A stretch of 36,966 nt of DNA from CBDUQP01 sp965369385 (GTDB taxonomy: Bacteria; Planctomycetota; Phycisphaerae; SM23-33). This document shows, in pieces, positions 1 to 7,877 of the stretch. The number at the start of each line of letters is the position of its first letter. Position 1 is the first letter of the stretch. The notes under the pieces are model-generated. The model did no database searches. It worked only from the letters and a program-made list of their open reading frames with translations, and was not told the DNA's origin. A program made the position numbers and the translations under genes. The stretch is taken from NCBI GenBank assembly GCA_965369385.1, contig CBDUQP010000013.1, positions 1 to 36,966 of the forward strand, in the 5' to 3' direction.

Positions 1-6
1 GATAGG

Positions 7-81
7 AAAAGTGTTACCCATGTATCCGGTCTAAAGTGTTACCCATGTTTCCGGTCTAAAGTGTTACCCATGTTTCCGGTT
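7..81. repeat. Three 25-bp direct repeats, insertion-element-end-like
   Basis: The core GTGTTACCCATGT begins at 11, 36 and 61, so three head-to-tail copies of a 25-bp unit lie here. Copies two and three differ only at the last base; copy one differs at its first base and in its TGTATCC segment. Repeated motifs containing TGTTACC(C/T)ATGT are typical of the multi-repeat ends of IS21- and IS481-type elements. No transposase is visible, so any element would lie mostly to the left of the window. The family assignment is inference. Confidence 0.55.
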
Positions 82-605
82 GCACACGGGCAGGTCCTAC
101 GAAGGCGGGCCGGACGCATTGGGAGGTGGCAGGGGAATCTGCGGCACGCGCGCAGTCATATATCAACATACTGACCGCTGGGGAGGGTTTTGATGCGGGG
201 AATTCTTTGGTTTTGTGGGGTGGAGCGAAAAAAATTGTCAGAGTCGGCTGACCTGTGCGTCAAAATGTTGCGGAAATCGGGCTTTTTGGCGATTAGTGCA
301 CATGTAACAATCTTTGTGATCGTGAATCATGGCTAACGGCTGGCGGGATTGGCAATTAACGGCCGATTTTCAAAGCTTCCACGTGGTGCACAAGTTGGTA
401 TTCATGTAACATTTTGCAACATTTTGCACAACCAGGATTGGTATGCTCGGCGTACGTGAAGTCGGCCCGTTGTTTTGGGGAATCGGTAGCGAAATGGGTC
501 AGAGCTGACGGCTGGCGGCGCATACAAACTGGGCCGGAAACCTTTCCTGATGGAGTGAGGTCGCCGGCCCGGGTGTTGTTTATTAGGGGTGGTTCTTTCC
601 TGTCG
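82..605. other. Gene-free stretch left of uxaE
   Basis: No convincing gene lies here. Reading frames exist on both strands (for example minus 356-733 and plus 414-842), but they lack ribosome sites, run into or over uxaE and give low-complexity translations. A tandem ten-mer ACATTTTGCA occurs twice at 409-428. No clear intrinsic terminator was seen after uxaE. Confidence 0.5.
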
Positions 606-2084
606 CTACCTGGCCATTGGTGCGGCGTGGCGGCCGAGGTGGTAGCGGAGTACGTCGTAGTACTTGTCTTCCTGGTTTTCCAGAGCTTCGTAGACGCGCG
701 GGCGGAAGCGTTTGCCGGTGCAGTTGTCGGCAATCAGTACGGATCCAAACGTCACGTGCAGCACTTCGCGGGCGTCGAAATCATCCAGCAGGCCACCCAG
801 CTGATCGTCAGTCAGGTCCGCAGAGGCGGGTACCTTCGATAGCTGGGCCGACACGTGATATGTGGCGCGATCTGTCTCGTATCGCTCACGTGCGAAGTCT
901 AAAATCTCGCGGAACAGTTCTGGCGAGATGTCCGAGATAGCGCGCAGGGCTTCGAGGTAGCTGGTGCCCGCGGTTTTCAGGTGCATCATGCCGCCGGTGA
1001 GCTCTGCAACGATCGGATAAATGCTGAACTTGTCCGAACCGGAGTGGATCGAGATCTTGTACGGGCCGAGTGTTCGCATGATCGCGGCGTGCTCGGCGAA
1101 GCTGGCGCGGAAGACGTCGAGGTCGCCGATGTAGTCCACGCCCTTTTCGAATTCGCCCACAAATCGCGGTGCCATCGATATCCACTTCACGCCGAGCCGC
1201 TTGAGTTCGGTGGCGAAGAAGTAATGCTCCGGCCCGGAAGTGGGGCTCTGTGTCTCGTCGACGGATACTTCCAGCTCGAAGTCGTCGCCGCGGAGTTCGA
1301 CCAGGTGGCGATACATGGTGACGGTGTGCGCGACGGCGTTTCCGTACTTGACGGCCGCCCGTGCGAATATCATCTCGTCGAATGCGATCTCGCTGCCGCC
1401 GTCGAGCGGGAATGTTTTTCCGACGTAGTTGCCCTTGAGCTCATCGGCGGACACTTCAAGCGTTTCGAAATCGGTCTCGACGTACTTATCGTTCAGGGTG
1501 CCTGCGTCCATGTCGTCGGCATCGTCATTCACGTGCAGGCCGGGATCTATGGTGAACATGGTGAAACCGGCGGCCGCCGTTACGTCGATATCTTCCAGTT
1601 GCTGCAAGTGGTCGGCATCGGAACCGAACCCCTCGGTAAAGCCTTCCTGCAGCACGCCCCATGTCGCGCAGTCCATGACCTGGTCGGCAGTTCTGCGTGT
1701 GCGGGACATTTCGCGGATGGACTGCTGTGCGAGTATGGCAGTGACCGAGCCCTTTCCTTCGGCGCGTACGGCCTGGATATGCCCGGGAGTTGCCAGTCCG
1801 AGGCGGTCGCCCAGTCCGATACTGGTGCTGAGCCCCAAGAGCTTGGGTGCGGTCCAGGGCAGTGCCCTGCGGATGGCTTGGGCGTTTTTGTGTGAGGCAG
1901 GTCCGATGGTGACGGACTTACCGTCCAGTTCGCCACCGCATTTACCGTCCAACTCGTTCATTCCAACGGCGCCGACGATTTTATCGCGGCCATCGCGTGC
2001 GAAAAAGTATGTGGTGTCGGCACTGGTTTGAATGCTGGCGGGGTACACATGGAGGTCCAACAACGTCATAAGTTTTTCATGCAT
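606..2084 (-). CDS. uxaE: Tagaturonate epimerase (UxaE family)
   Basis: This 492-residue protein matches the UxaE family of metal-dependent TIM-barrel enzymes, which interconvert D-tagaturonate and D-fructuronate in the cytoplasm and so join galacturonate and glucuronate breakdown. The full-length protein carries the histidine-rich KISIHSGSDKFSIYP segment near residues 343-355 and the downstream HLKTAGTSYLEALR segment. The ATG at 2084 is the first in frame; a second ATG at 2069 is possible. The upstream ribosome site is weak (AGGTG). It is the last gene of a three-gene minus-strand set after the LacI-type regulator and an oxidoreductase, 39 bp behind the latter. The family call rests on remembered sequence features, and the exact substrate is inferred. 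Confidence 0.8.
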   Translation of the reverse strand: MHEKLMTLLDLHVYPASIQTSADTTYFFARDGRDKIVGAVGMNELDGKCGGELDGKSVTIGPASHKNAQAIRRALPWTAPKLLGLSTSIGLGDRLGLATPGHIQAVRAEGKGSVTAILAQQSIREMSRTRRTADQVMDCATWGVLQEGFTEGFGSDADHLQQLEDIDVTAAAGFTMFTIDPGLHVNDDADDMDAGTLNDKYVETDFETLEVSADELKGNYVGKTFPLDGGSEIAFDEMIFARAAVKYGNAVAHTVTMYRHLVELRGDDFELEVSVDETQSPTSGPEHYFFATELKRLGVKWISMAPRFVGEFEKGVDYIGDLDVFRASFAEHAAIMRTLGPYKISIHSGSDKFSIYPIVAELTGGMMHLKTAGTSYLEALRAISDISPELFREILDFARERYETDRATYHVSAQLSKVPASADLTDDQLGGLLDDFDAREVLHVTFGSVLIADNCTGKRFRPRVYEALENQEDKYYDVLRYHLGRHAAPMAR

Positions 2085-2123
2085 CAGAATTACACCTGTA
2101 TCAGTAGTCTATTATCTTCTGTC

Positions 2124-3431
2124 TTACTCGAGGGGAGCGCCTGCGATCAGGTCTTCGATGTTGATCGCCGAGCCGGTATCGATACTCTTGCAGGCGGCAA
2201 CTCCGATAAGGATAGAGTATGTACCGTCCTTTTGTCCAGCCTTACGTTTTAGGGGGTCGGCCGGCGGGTCAGGGTGGAAGATGTCGGTAAGGAGGATTGG
2301 GTCGCCTCCGCCATGTCCGCCCTCGCCGGTAGCCACCTCGATGACCTGCGGGGCGCCGAATTCGGGTATGAGCGTGGTCGACACGTTGTCCTTTTTGAGC
2401 TCGCCGGGGACAGTGCCATCGCCACTTACGTAGGTATTCTCGCAGCACAAGTGTTCGATGCGTCCCTTGGTGCCGTTGAATGCTATGCGATATCCCTCGT
2501 AGGGGGAGTATGTGTGCAACATGTAGTTCATGAGGGTGCCGCGTTTGTAACGCACTGAGATTGACATGTTATCCCAGATGTCAATTTCGTCGGAGAACAC
2601 GCATTTATCGCGAACGTAGCCGTAATCTTCGTCTTCGCAATTGAGATACATGTCCTGCATCAGCTTGCCGTCTTCCAAGTTCAAGTAGAACTTGCAGTTG
2701 TCCTTTTCGGCGCATCCGTGGCAGCGCGGGCCTCGATTGGCCAGGCCCATTCTCTCGGCGGTTTCGGGCTTATAGTAGCTGTGCGAAGCGTGGCAGAAGA
2801 CCTGCTCGGGCATGTCGTTCAGGAACCAGTTGATGAGATCGAAGTGGTGTGTGGACTTGTGAACAAGCAGGGATCCGGAGTTTTCGCGCTGGCGATGCCA
2901 CCGGCGGTTGTAATCCGCACCGTGGCGTGTGTCGAGCATGTATCCGAAGTCGACGCTGAGGATTTCGCCGATCGCATCGTCCATGATCATCTGGCGTATC
3001 TGGCTGCGGGGCGGGGAGTAGCGGTAGTTGAACGTTACCAGGATATTGCGCCCGGTGGCGGCACGTGTGTTCAGTATCTTGCGACACTGCTCATCGTCGG
3101 TGGTCATCGGCTTTTCGGTGATTACGTCGCATCCGAGCTCCATCGCGCGGACGATGTAATCGCTGTGTGTCGAATCGGGGCCGGAGGTGACGATAACGGT
3201 ATCGGGCTTGGTTTCGGCGATCATCTTGTCGAATTCGTCTGCCCGGTAGGTGGTTACGGGCTGGCCGCCGAGGGTGCCAATGTATTCGTTGGCTAGGTCA
3301 AGGCGCCCCTGGTTAATGTCGCAGATGGCGACCATTTCGGCGTATTCCTTGAAATCGCCGAATATTGCGTCAACATACATCCTGCTTCTGCCGCCGTGGC
3401 CTACCTGTGCATATCGCTTTCTGGATGACAT
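2124..3431 (-). CDS. Gfo/Idh/MocA-family oxidoreductase
   Basis: This 435-residue NAD(P)-dependent sugar or sugar-acid dehydrogenase has a Rossmann N-terminus (VGHGGRS, residues 10-16), the family EKP motif at residues 106-108 (NIxVTEKP-like strand end), and an HKSTHHFDLINWF active-site helix near 190-202 that carries the usual Lys/His/Asp residues. A cysteine cluster (CHGCAEKDNC) near residues 235-245 is unusual and could bind metal or be structural. AAGGAA lies about 8 nt before the ATG. It stands between the LacI-type regulator and uxaE, which suggests oxidation or reduction of a uronate or its derivative. The substrate cannot be read from the sequence. Confidence 0.85.
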   Translation of the reverse strand: MSSRKRYAQVGHGGRSRMYVDAIFGDFKEYAEMVAICDINQGRLDLANEYIGTLGGQPVTTYRADEFDKMIAETKPDTVIVTSGPDSTHSDYIVRAMELGCDVITEKPMTTDDEQCRKILNTRAATGRNILVTFNYRYSPPRSQIRQMIMDDAIGEILSVDFGYMLDTRHGADYNRRWHRQRENSGSLLVHKSTHHFDLINWFLNDMPEQVFCHASHSYYKPETAERMGLANRGPRCHGCAEKDNCKFYLNLEDGKLMQDMYLNCEDEDYGYVRDKCVFSDEIDIWDNMSISVRYKRGTLMNYMLHTYSPYEGYRIAFNGTKGRIEHLCCENTYVSGDGTVPGELKKDNVSTTLIPEFGAPQVIEVATGEGGHGGGDPILLTDIFHPDPPADPLKRKAGQKDGTYSILIGVAACKSIDTGSAINIEDLIAGAPLE

Positions 3432-3459
3432 CTGAGTAATTCCTTCTATAAATAGCTAA

Positions 3460-3473
3460 AACGGTTACGCGTT
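3460..3473. promoter_or_regulatory. Imperfect LacI-type dyad before the oxidoreductase gene
   Basis: AACGGTTACGCGTT matches its reverse complement at 10 of 14 positions and lies in the 89-bp gap between the regulator gene and the oxidoreductase gene. The outer AACG...CGTT arms resemble the outer bases of LacI/GalR-family operators. It differs from the perfect palindrome at 4532-4545, so common recognition by one regulator is uncertain. Confidence 0.3.
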
Positions 3474-3520
3474 CATATGTATCACTGGGACTGTCCGGTT
3501 ACAATGCCGGAGTTCCGTAT

Positions 3521-4513
3521 TTATGACGATTCCCTGACCACAAGCTTGGACGGGATAATGCGGGACCAGCCATCTGCCGGTGGGGCGGCGTCGGAGAGTT
3601 TGGCAATGATGATCTCTGCGGCGGCTTTGCCTGCATCCCAGTTCGGCTGGGCGACCGTGGTAAGCGGAGGCCAGCACAGAGCGGCCATGCTGCGGTCATC
3701 GAATCCGACTACTGCGACTTCGTCTGGAATCTTTATGTGTGCTTCATGCAGGCCTGCGAGGAATCCCATCGCCATTTCGTCGGAATATAACTGGACGGCG
3801 TCCGGCATATTATCGATGGAGCGGAAATTTCGGGCGGTTTTCTGGTAATCGCTGGCTGTATGTTCATCACCACCGGGTGGAGCTATCTGGATAGGCTCCC
3901 TGCCGAGTTCTGCCATCGCCTGGAGGTATCCTTCGGTCCTGCTAGCGGCGGTTGCCGGGCCCACGTATGCGATTCGCCTGCGTCCGGTCTGGGCAAGATG
4001 CATGACTGCATCGTAGATGCCTTTTCCGCGGCCGATAGCCACGTTGTCTGCCAGTTGGGATGGCTCGCTTGAGAAGAAAACATATGGCGTTTGGTGGTCC
4101 TCAAGGCGTTTTGCCCAGCGGAGCGTGTTTTCATCGTTGCTGGTAAAGATTGCTGCGGCCGCGACCTGGCGAGCGGCGAGTTCATCTATGATCCCATCGC
4201 AGAACTGCTGGCGGCTGTCGGTGTGATCGAACAGGATCGTTACCGAGTAGTCAGCCTGCCGGAGTGTGCTTTCGAATCCGGCGATTTTCGCCATGTGTAG
4301 TTCATCGTAAGAGGTTGCCACTACGGCTATTTCGTAGCTTTTTTGTGTTTTGAGGCTCCGCGCGAAGCGGTTTGGGCGATACCCCAGCCGCTCGGCCGCG
4401 GATCGCACGGCCTGCCTAGTGGCGGCAGAGACGTATCCGTTGTCTGTGAGCACTCGACTTACGGTTCGTATTGAAACACCGGAGGCTTGGGCTATCTCTT
4501 TGAGGCCTGGCAT
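3521..4513 (-). CDS. LacI-family transcriptional regulator
   Basis: This repressor has the canonical LacI headpiece: helix-turn-helix LKEIAQASGVSIRTVSRVL near residues 3-21, then the hinge region GYRPNRFARSL and a periplasmic-binding-protein-like sensor domain to the C-terminus. I start it at the ATG at 4513 (330 residues) because AGGAGG lies 5-6 nt upstream; a TTG at 4537 would add eight residues but lies inside the operator palindrome. It is the first gene of the minus-strand uronate set and ends 89 bp before the oxidoreductase. Autoregulation through 4532-4545 is likely. The effector is probably a uronate-pathway intermediate, by context only. Confidence 0.92.
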   Translation of the reverse strand: MPGLKEIAQASGVSIRTVSRVLTDNGYVSAATRQAVRSAAERLGYRPNRFARSLKTQKSYEIAVVATSYDELHMAKIAGFESTLRQADYSVTILFDHTDSRQQFCDGIIDELAARQVAAAAIFTSNDENTLRWAKRLEDHQTPYVFFSSEPSQLADNVAIGRGKGIYDAVMHLAQTGRRRIAYVGPATAASRTEGYLQAMAELGREPIQIAPPGGDEHTASDYQKTARNFRSIDNMPDAVQLYSDEMAMGFLAGLHEAHIKIPDEVAVVGFDDRSMAALCWPPLTTVAQPNWDAGKAAAEIIIAKLSDAAPPADGWSRIIPSKLVVRESS

Positions 4514-4531
4514 GGGCCCTCCTGTCGTGTA

Positions 4532-4545
4532 TGCCAACGTTGGCA
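4532..4545. promoter_or_regulatory. Perfect 14-bp LacI-type operator palindrome
   Basis: TGCCAACGTTGGCA is a perfect palindrome with a central CG step, the arrangement typical of LacI/GalR-family operators. It lies just upstream of the AGGAGG ribosome site of the LacI-family gene, so bound repressor would block initiation or early elongation of its own transcript. Confidence 0.7.
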
Positions 4546-4708
4546 GACGGCCTTTTTACCACAAATCAACCGATTTGCAAGCGATTATCGCTGTTTTCTG
4601 AGGAATAGGTGGTATCCCTTTGGAAATGGTGACGTTGCTTGGGCGTCTTGCTTTCGCGTTGCTGCAATATGCAGTATCGAGAATGTGCTTGTGGCTGGTT
4701 GCAGAAAG

Positions 4709-4729
4709 TATTAACATACTCTGTTAATA
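4709..4729. promoter_or_regulatory. Toxin-antitoxin operator dyad
   Basis: TATTAACA and TGTTAATA form a perfect 8-bp inverted repeat separated by five bases (TACTC). It stands 36 bp before the toxin start and overlaps an AT-rich segment with -10-like hexamers (TATTAT at 4728-4733). HigA-type antitoxins repress their operons through dyads like this; that this one is the HigA site is inference from position. Confidence 0.65.
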
Positions 4730-4765
4730 TTATGCGATGAGTGGGCGATACAACAAAGGGACGCG

Positions 4766-5101
4766 ATGGAGATATTCTTCAGGAACAAGAAACTGCAGAA
4801 ACAGTGCAGTAACCAGAAGGATGCGAGAGGCAAACTTGGTCCGGTCATGGCCCGAAAGCTTCAGCAGAGAATGATGGAGTTGCAGGATGCTGAGTGTCTT
4901 GAAGAGATGGCGTCATGGCCGATGGCTCGGTGCCACGAATTATCAGGAAATCGCAAAGGCTAATTGTCACTGGATCTGAAACATCCATACAGATTGTTGT
5001 TCGTTCCTGCTGATGACCCGGTACCCACCAAAGATGATGGCGGATTGGACTGGCCCAGAATCACAAGCATAGAAATCATTGATATTGCTGACACGCATTG
5101 A
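4766..5101 (+). pseudogene. higB: HigB-like RelE/ParE toxin with one in-frame stop
   Basis: The frame from ATG 4766 encodes 65 residues up to a TAA at 4961-4963. The same frame then continues open to TGA at 5099-5101, for 112 codons in all, the usual HigB length. The translation on both sides reads as one HigB-type mRNA interferase: ...HELSGNRKG, stop, LSLDLKHPYRLLFVP..., where family members normally have glutamine (CAA), so a single C-to-T change explains the stop. The missing part includes the conserved HPYRL core, so the 65-residue product should be inactive. A TTG follows the stop directly and could allow weak re-initiation. AAGGGA precedes the start. A sequencing error cannot be excluded. 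Confidence 0.85.
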
Positions 5102-5113
5102 GGACGCTGAGTT

Positions 5114-6196
5114 ATGGTTAAGGCAAAAAGAAAATACGGGTTTGAACCTGACTACGCGATTCCCCCTGGAGAGACTCTGAGGGAGGTGATGGAGTCTCTG
5201 GACATGAAGCAGACTGACTTGTCCTGTCGCACTGGGCTGACTGTGCAGACGCTAGCTCGCATATTCAAAGGCGAGCCGATCACGTATGAGACTGCCAACA
5301 GGCTTGAGCTGGCAACGGGCGTTAGCGCCAGGAAGTGGAATAGTCTTGAAGCACAGTACCGCGAGCAGTTAGTCAAACTGGACGAACGCAGAAAGCTTGA
5401 GAAGGATATTGATTGGTTGAAGATGATTCCAACGAAAGATCTCATAGATCGAGGTACGATGACACCGTCTGAGGACAAGGTAACATTGCTCCGTGAAGTG
5501 CTCAAGTTCTATGGTGTCAGTAGTGTTGAAGCTTGGGAAGAGATGTGGCAAGCCCCAGGACTTGCAGCGAGAAGATCGAAGTGCTTTCAGAGCGATCCCG
5601 GCCGCGCATCGGCATGGATTCGCCTGGGGGAGGTCCAGTCGCAGCATGTGCAGTGTTATCCCTATGAAAAGGGGCTCTTTGAGCAGGCCGTACATTCAAT
5701 CAGGAAGTTGACGGTGAAGCCAGTACAAGAGGCTGTCGATGAAGCACGACGTCTGTGCGCTGACGCTGGTGTTGCGATCTCGCTAGTGCCCGAGATGAAG
5801 AAAGTGCCATGGCACGGTGCGACCAAATGGCTTTCGGCTGAGAAAGCAATGATACTTCTGTCGCTGCGTGGAAAGTTCGAAGACCAATTCTGGTTCTCCT
5901 TCTTCCACGAGGCCGGTCACGTTCTGCATGATAGCAGGGATTGCAAGAGGAAGACGTTGATCAACGACCGTGCCGGGGACGATCCCCGTGAGAAGAAGGC
6001 GGATCTCTTTGCCCAGGAGATTCTCATTCCCAAGCAGTATAGGAACGAGTTGAAGTCTCTCAGGAGCAATGCTCAAGTTATTGCTCTAGCAAAGAGGCTT
6101 GGGATTAGCCCTGGAATTGTGGTGGGGCAGTTCCAGCATATGACGGGCAAGTGGAAGCTCTTCAATGGATTAAAACGCAGGTTCGAGTGGGCATAA
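5114..6196 (+). CDS. higA: HigA-type antitoxin fused to ImmA/IrrE peptidase
   Basis: This 360-residue protein combines an N-terminal Xre-type helix-turn-helix (about residues 15-70, LREVMESLDMKQTDLSCRTG then TVQTLARIF) with a C-terminal ImmA/IrrE zinc peptidase. The zinc motif HEAGH is at residues 265-269, and a KKADLFAQEILIP helix near 295-307 supplies the likely third ligand. This combination is the usual partner of 110-residue HigB toxins and serves as antitoxin and operon repressor. GAGG overlaps the toxin's final TGA, 12 bp upstream, so the two genes are translationally close. The gene is intact although the toxin is broken. A role for the peptidase in stress-dependent turnover is family-level inference. 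Confidence 0.88.
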   Translation: MVKAKRKYGFEPDYAIPPGETLREVMESLDMKQTDLSCRTGLTVQTLARIFKGEPITYETANRLELATGVSARKWNSLEAQYREQLVKLDERRKLEKDIDWLKMIPTKDLIDRGTMTPSEDKVTLLREVLKFYGVSSVEAWEEMWQAPGLAARRSKCFQSDPGRASAWIRLGEVQSQHVQCYPYEKGLFEQAVHSIRKLTVKPVQEAVDEARRLCADAGVAISLVPEMKKVPWHGATKWLSAEKAMILLSLRGKFEDQFWFSFFHEAGHVLHDSRDCKRKTLINDRAGDDPREKKADLFAQEILIPKQYRNELKSLRSNAQVIALAKRLGISPGIVVGQFQHMTGKWKLFNGLKRRFEWA

Positions 6197-6217
6197 TAGC
6201 GAAGGTCGCTACTTTTT
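6197..6217 (+). terminator. Intrinsic terminator of the toxin-antitoxin operon
   Basis: TAGCGA, loop AGG, TCGCTA is a 6-bp stem followed by CTTTTT. It directly follows the stop codon of the antitoxin-protease gene. Confidence 0.65.
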
Positions 6218-6239
6218 CGGCAGTCGGGGCCACATGCCC

Positions 6240-6269
6240 TTGACGGTTGTTGGGGTTCGGTAGTAATAT
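6240..6269 (+). promoter_or_regulatory. Candidate promoter for the aminotransferase leader
   Basis: TTGACG at 6240-6245 and TAATAT at 6264-6269 are spaced by 18 bp. A transcript would begin near 6276, before the terminator hairpin at 6290-6320. The -35 is good (5 of 6) and the -10 is moderate (4 of 6). Confidence 0.4.
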
Positions 6270-6289
6270 GCTTCCTGTGAAAGTAACTG

Positions 6290-6320
6290 CGGGCCTGTGG
6301 ATGTCAGGTCCGTTTTTTTT
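6290..6320 (+). terminator. Intrinsic terminator abutting the aminotransferase ribosome site
   Basis: CGGGCCTG, a 7-nt loop and CAGGTCCG form an 8-bp stem with one G-U pair, followed at once by eight T residues. The T-tract ends 4 nt before the AAGGAA ribosome site of the aminotransferase gene. This leaves no room for a promoter downstream, so transcripts of that gene must pass through it. That suggests an attenuator or a leader switch rather than a plain operon end. Confidence 0.75.
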
Positions 6321-6335
6321 ATCCAAGGAATTGTC

Positions 6336-7664
6336 ATGACAGATTGGACACAGAACACAGGTGCGAAGCTTTATCGCAAGGCCAAGGAACTTATACCCGG
6401 CGGGACGCAACTGCTCAGCAAGAGGCCAGAGTTGTTTCTGCCCGACCAGTGGCCGAGCTATTACAGCAAAGCCAAGGGATGCGAAGTGTGGGATCTGGAC
6501 GGGAATCACTTCTATGATATGACCACGTGCGGGATCGGATCGTGTTTGTTGGGGCATGCTGATGACGACGTGAACGCTGCGGTCAAGGATCGCATCGACC
6601 GCAGCAACATGAGCACGCTGAATTGCCCTGAAGAAGTGGAACTGGCGGAGCTGCTCACCGAGATTCACCCCTGGGCCGACATGGTTCGCTATGCCCGTAC
6701 TGGTGGCGAGACAATGGCTGTCGCGGCCCGCATCGCTCGCGCGTCGACGGGGCGGGACAAGATCGCCATTTGTGGATATCACGGTTGGCATGACTGGTAC
6801 CTGGCTGCCGGTCTGACTGGCGAAGATACGCTGTCTGGACATCTGCTGTCCGGACTGAAGCCTGTCGGAGTGCCAAAGGCCCTGGCGGGGACCATTCTTC
6901 CGTTCCGCTACAACCAGATCGAAGAGCTTGAAGCCATCGTCGCCGAACACGGTGATGACCTGGCTGCGGTTATCATGGAGCCGATGCGCTACACACGCCC
7001 GACCGATGGTTTCCTCCAGAAGGTCAGGGAGATAACCACCCGCACAGGTGCGGTGATGGTTATTGACGAGATTACAATGGGCAATCGCCTGTGTGTCGGC
7101 GGTACGCACAAGATACTTGACGTTGAGCCGGACATTGCTTGCTTCGCCAAGTCGATTTCGAACGGTTTCCCGATGGGAGCTATCATTGGAAGGCGTGATG
7201 TGATGGAGGCTGTGCAGGATTCATTTATCTCCAGCACCTACTGGACGGAAGGCATCGGTTCGGTGGCAGCCCTTACTACGCTCAAGAAGATGCAGCGGGT
7301 TGATCTGCCGGCCCATATAGATAGAGTCGGCAAGTACATGAATGCCGGCTGGCTACGGCTCGACGAGAAGCACGATCTTGGTATGGAGCTGCACGGGGAG
7401 CCTGCGATCGGTCACTTTACGATTGAATGCGGTGACGATGTTGTTTCGGTCAACACGCTGCTCACCCAGTGCATGCTGGATCGCGGTTTTCTGGCCAACA
7501 CCGGATGTTACCTCACACTTGCTCACACCGAAGAGATAGTGGATAAGTATCTGGTTGCCCTTGACGAGACGCTGGAGATCCTTAAAGAAGCCGTCGAAAA
7601 GGATGACGTGATGTCGCGTCTTCGCGGGCCGGTTGCTCAGGTTGGTTTCAAGCGACTCACGTGA
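6336..7664 (+). CDS. Class III aminotransferase (HemL-like)
   Basis: This 442-residue PLP enzyme resembles glutamate-1-semialdehyde 2,1-aminomutase. The cofactor aspartate is D244 in VIDEITMG, and the Schiff-base lysine is K272 in CFAKSISNGFPMGAIIG. The N-terminus has the ELIPGG and SKAKGCEVWDLDGN segments of HemL-like enzymes. I start it at ATG 6336 because AAGGAA is 5 nt upstream; a GTG at 6297 would lie inside the terminator hairpin. It differs enough from HemL (IDEITMGNR in place of the usual DEV(M/Q)TGFR) that a sugar or amino-acid aminotransferase role is more likely. The next frame is a truncated oxidoreductase, suggesting a former two-gene catabolic or biosynthetic unit. Confidence 0.82.
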   Translation: MTDWTQNTGAKLYRKAKELIPGGTQLLSKRPELFLPDQWPSYYSKAKGCEVWDLDGNHFYDMTTCGIGSCLLGHADDDVNAAVKDRIDRSNMSTLNCPEEVELAELLTEIHPWADMVRYARTGGETMAVAARIARASTGRDKIAICGYHGWHDWYLAAGLTGEDTLSGHLLSGLKPVGVPKALAGTILPFRYNQIEELEAIVAEHGDDLAAVIMEPMRYTRPTDGFLQKVREITTRTGAVMVIDEITMGNRLCVGGTHKILDVEPDIACFAKSISNGFPMGAIIGRRDVMEAVQDSFISSTYWTEGIGSVAALTTLKKMQRVDLPAHIDRVGKYMNAGWLRLDEKHDLGMELHGEPAIGHFTIECGDDVVSVNTLLTQCMLDRGFLANTGCYLTLAHTEEIVDKYLVALDETLEILKEAVEKDDVMSRLRGPVAQVGFKRLT

Positions 7665-7712
7665 TGGGCGTAGACAGATAGAACCGGATGGATTTGATTC
7701 GGAGTAGACGTG

Positions 7713-7877
7713 ATGAAAGCATTGCAAATTGGCGCCGGTTCAATGGGAACGCGGCGGCTGAGAGACTTATCCACTCGCGATGGTGTTAATCTGGCGTTGT
7801 TCGATTTGCGTAAGGATCCATGCCACCCGGCGTCGCGACAAGTAGATTCGCCGTTACAAATTACTGGTGGAGTTTAA
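7713..7877 (+). pseudogene. N-terminal remnant of a Gfo/Idh/MocA oxidoreductase
   Basis: An ATG with GGAG 8 nt upstream opens a 54-codon frame beginning MKALQIGAGSMGTRRLRDL. This is a typical Rossmann start (GxGxMG) followed by an acidic residue at the end of the second strand (LFDLRKD). After about 35 residues the similarity to the family ends and the frame stops at 7877, inside the 3' end of the opposite-strand CGCAxxGCC gene. A full family member needs about 340-430 residues, so this is a truncated remnant of a gene that once followed the aminotransferase 48 bp downstream. Confidence 0.6.

Noticed and set aside
7..81. CRISPR array
   Set aside because: Units are directly adjacent with no variable spacers and only three copies.
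356..842. Open frames on both strands in the left gap (minus 356-733, plus 414-842)
   Set aside because: They overlap each other and the uxaE 3' end, have no ribosome site and read as low complexity.
981..1895. 304-residue plus-strand frame inside uxaE
   Set aside because: It is the antisense shadow of uxaE, whose minus-strand translation has recognisable UxaE motifs and an operon context.
6270..6335. preQ1 or another small known riboswitch in the aminotransferase leader
   Set aside because: No match to a remembered aptamer consensus; only the terminator hairpin is clear.
6162..7109. 315-residue minus-strand frame over the aminotransferase
   Set aside because: Shadow of the plus-strand class III aminotransferase, which has clear PLP motifs.
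6336..7664. Calling the aminotransferase true HemL
   Set aside because: No heme genes nearby, motif differences from HemL and a former dehydrogenase neighbour argue for another substrate.
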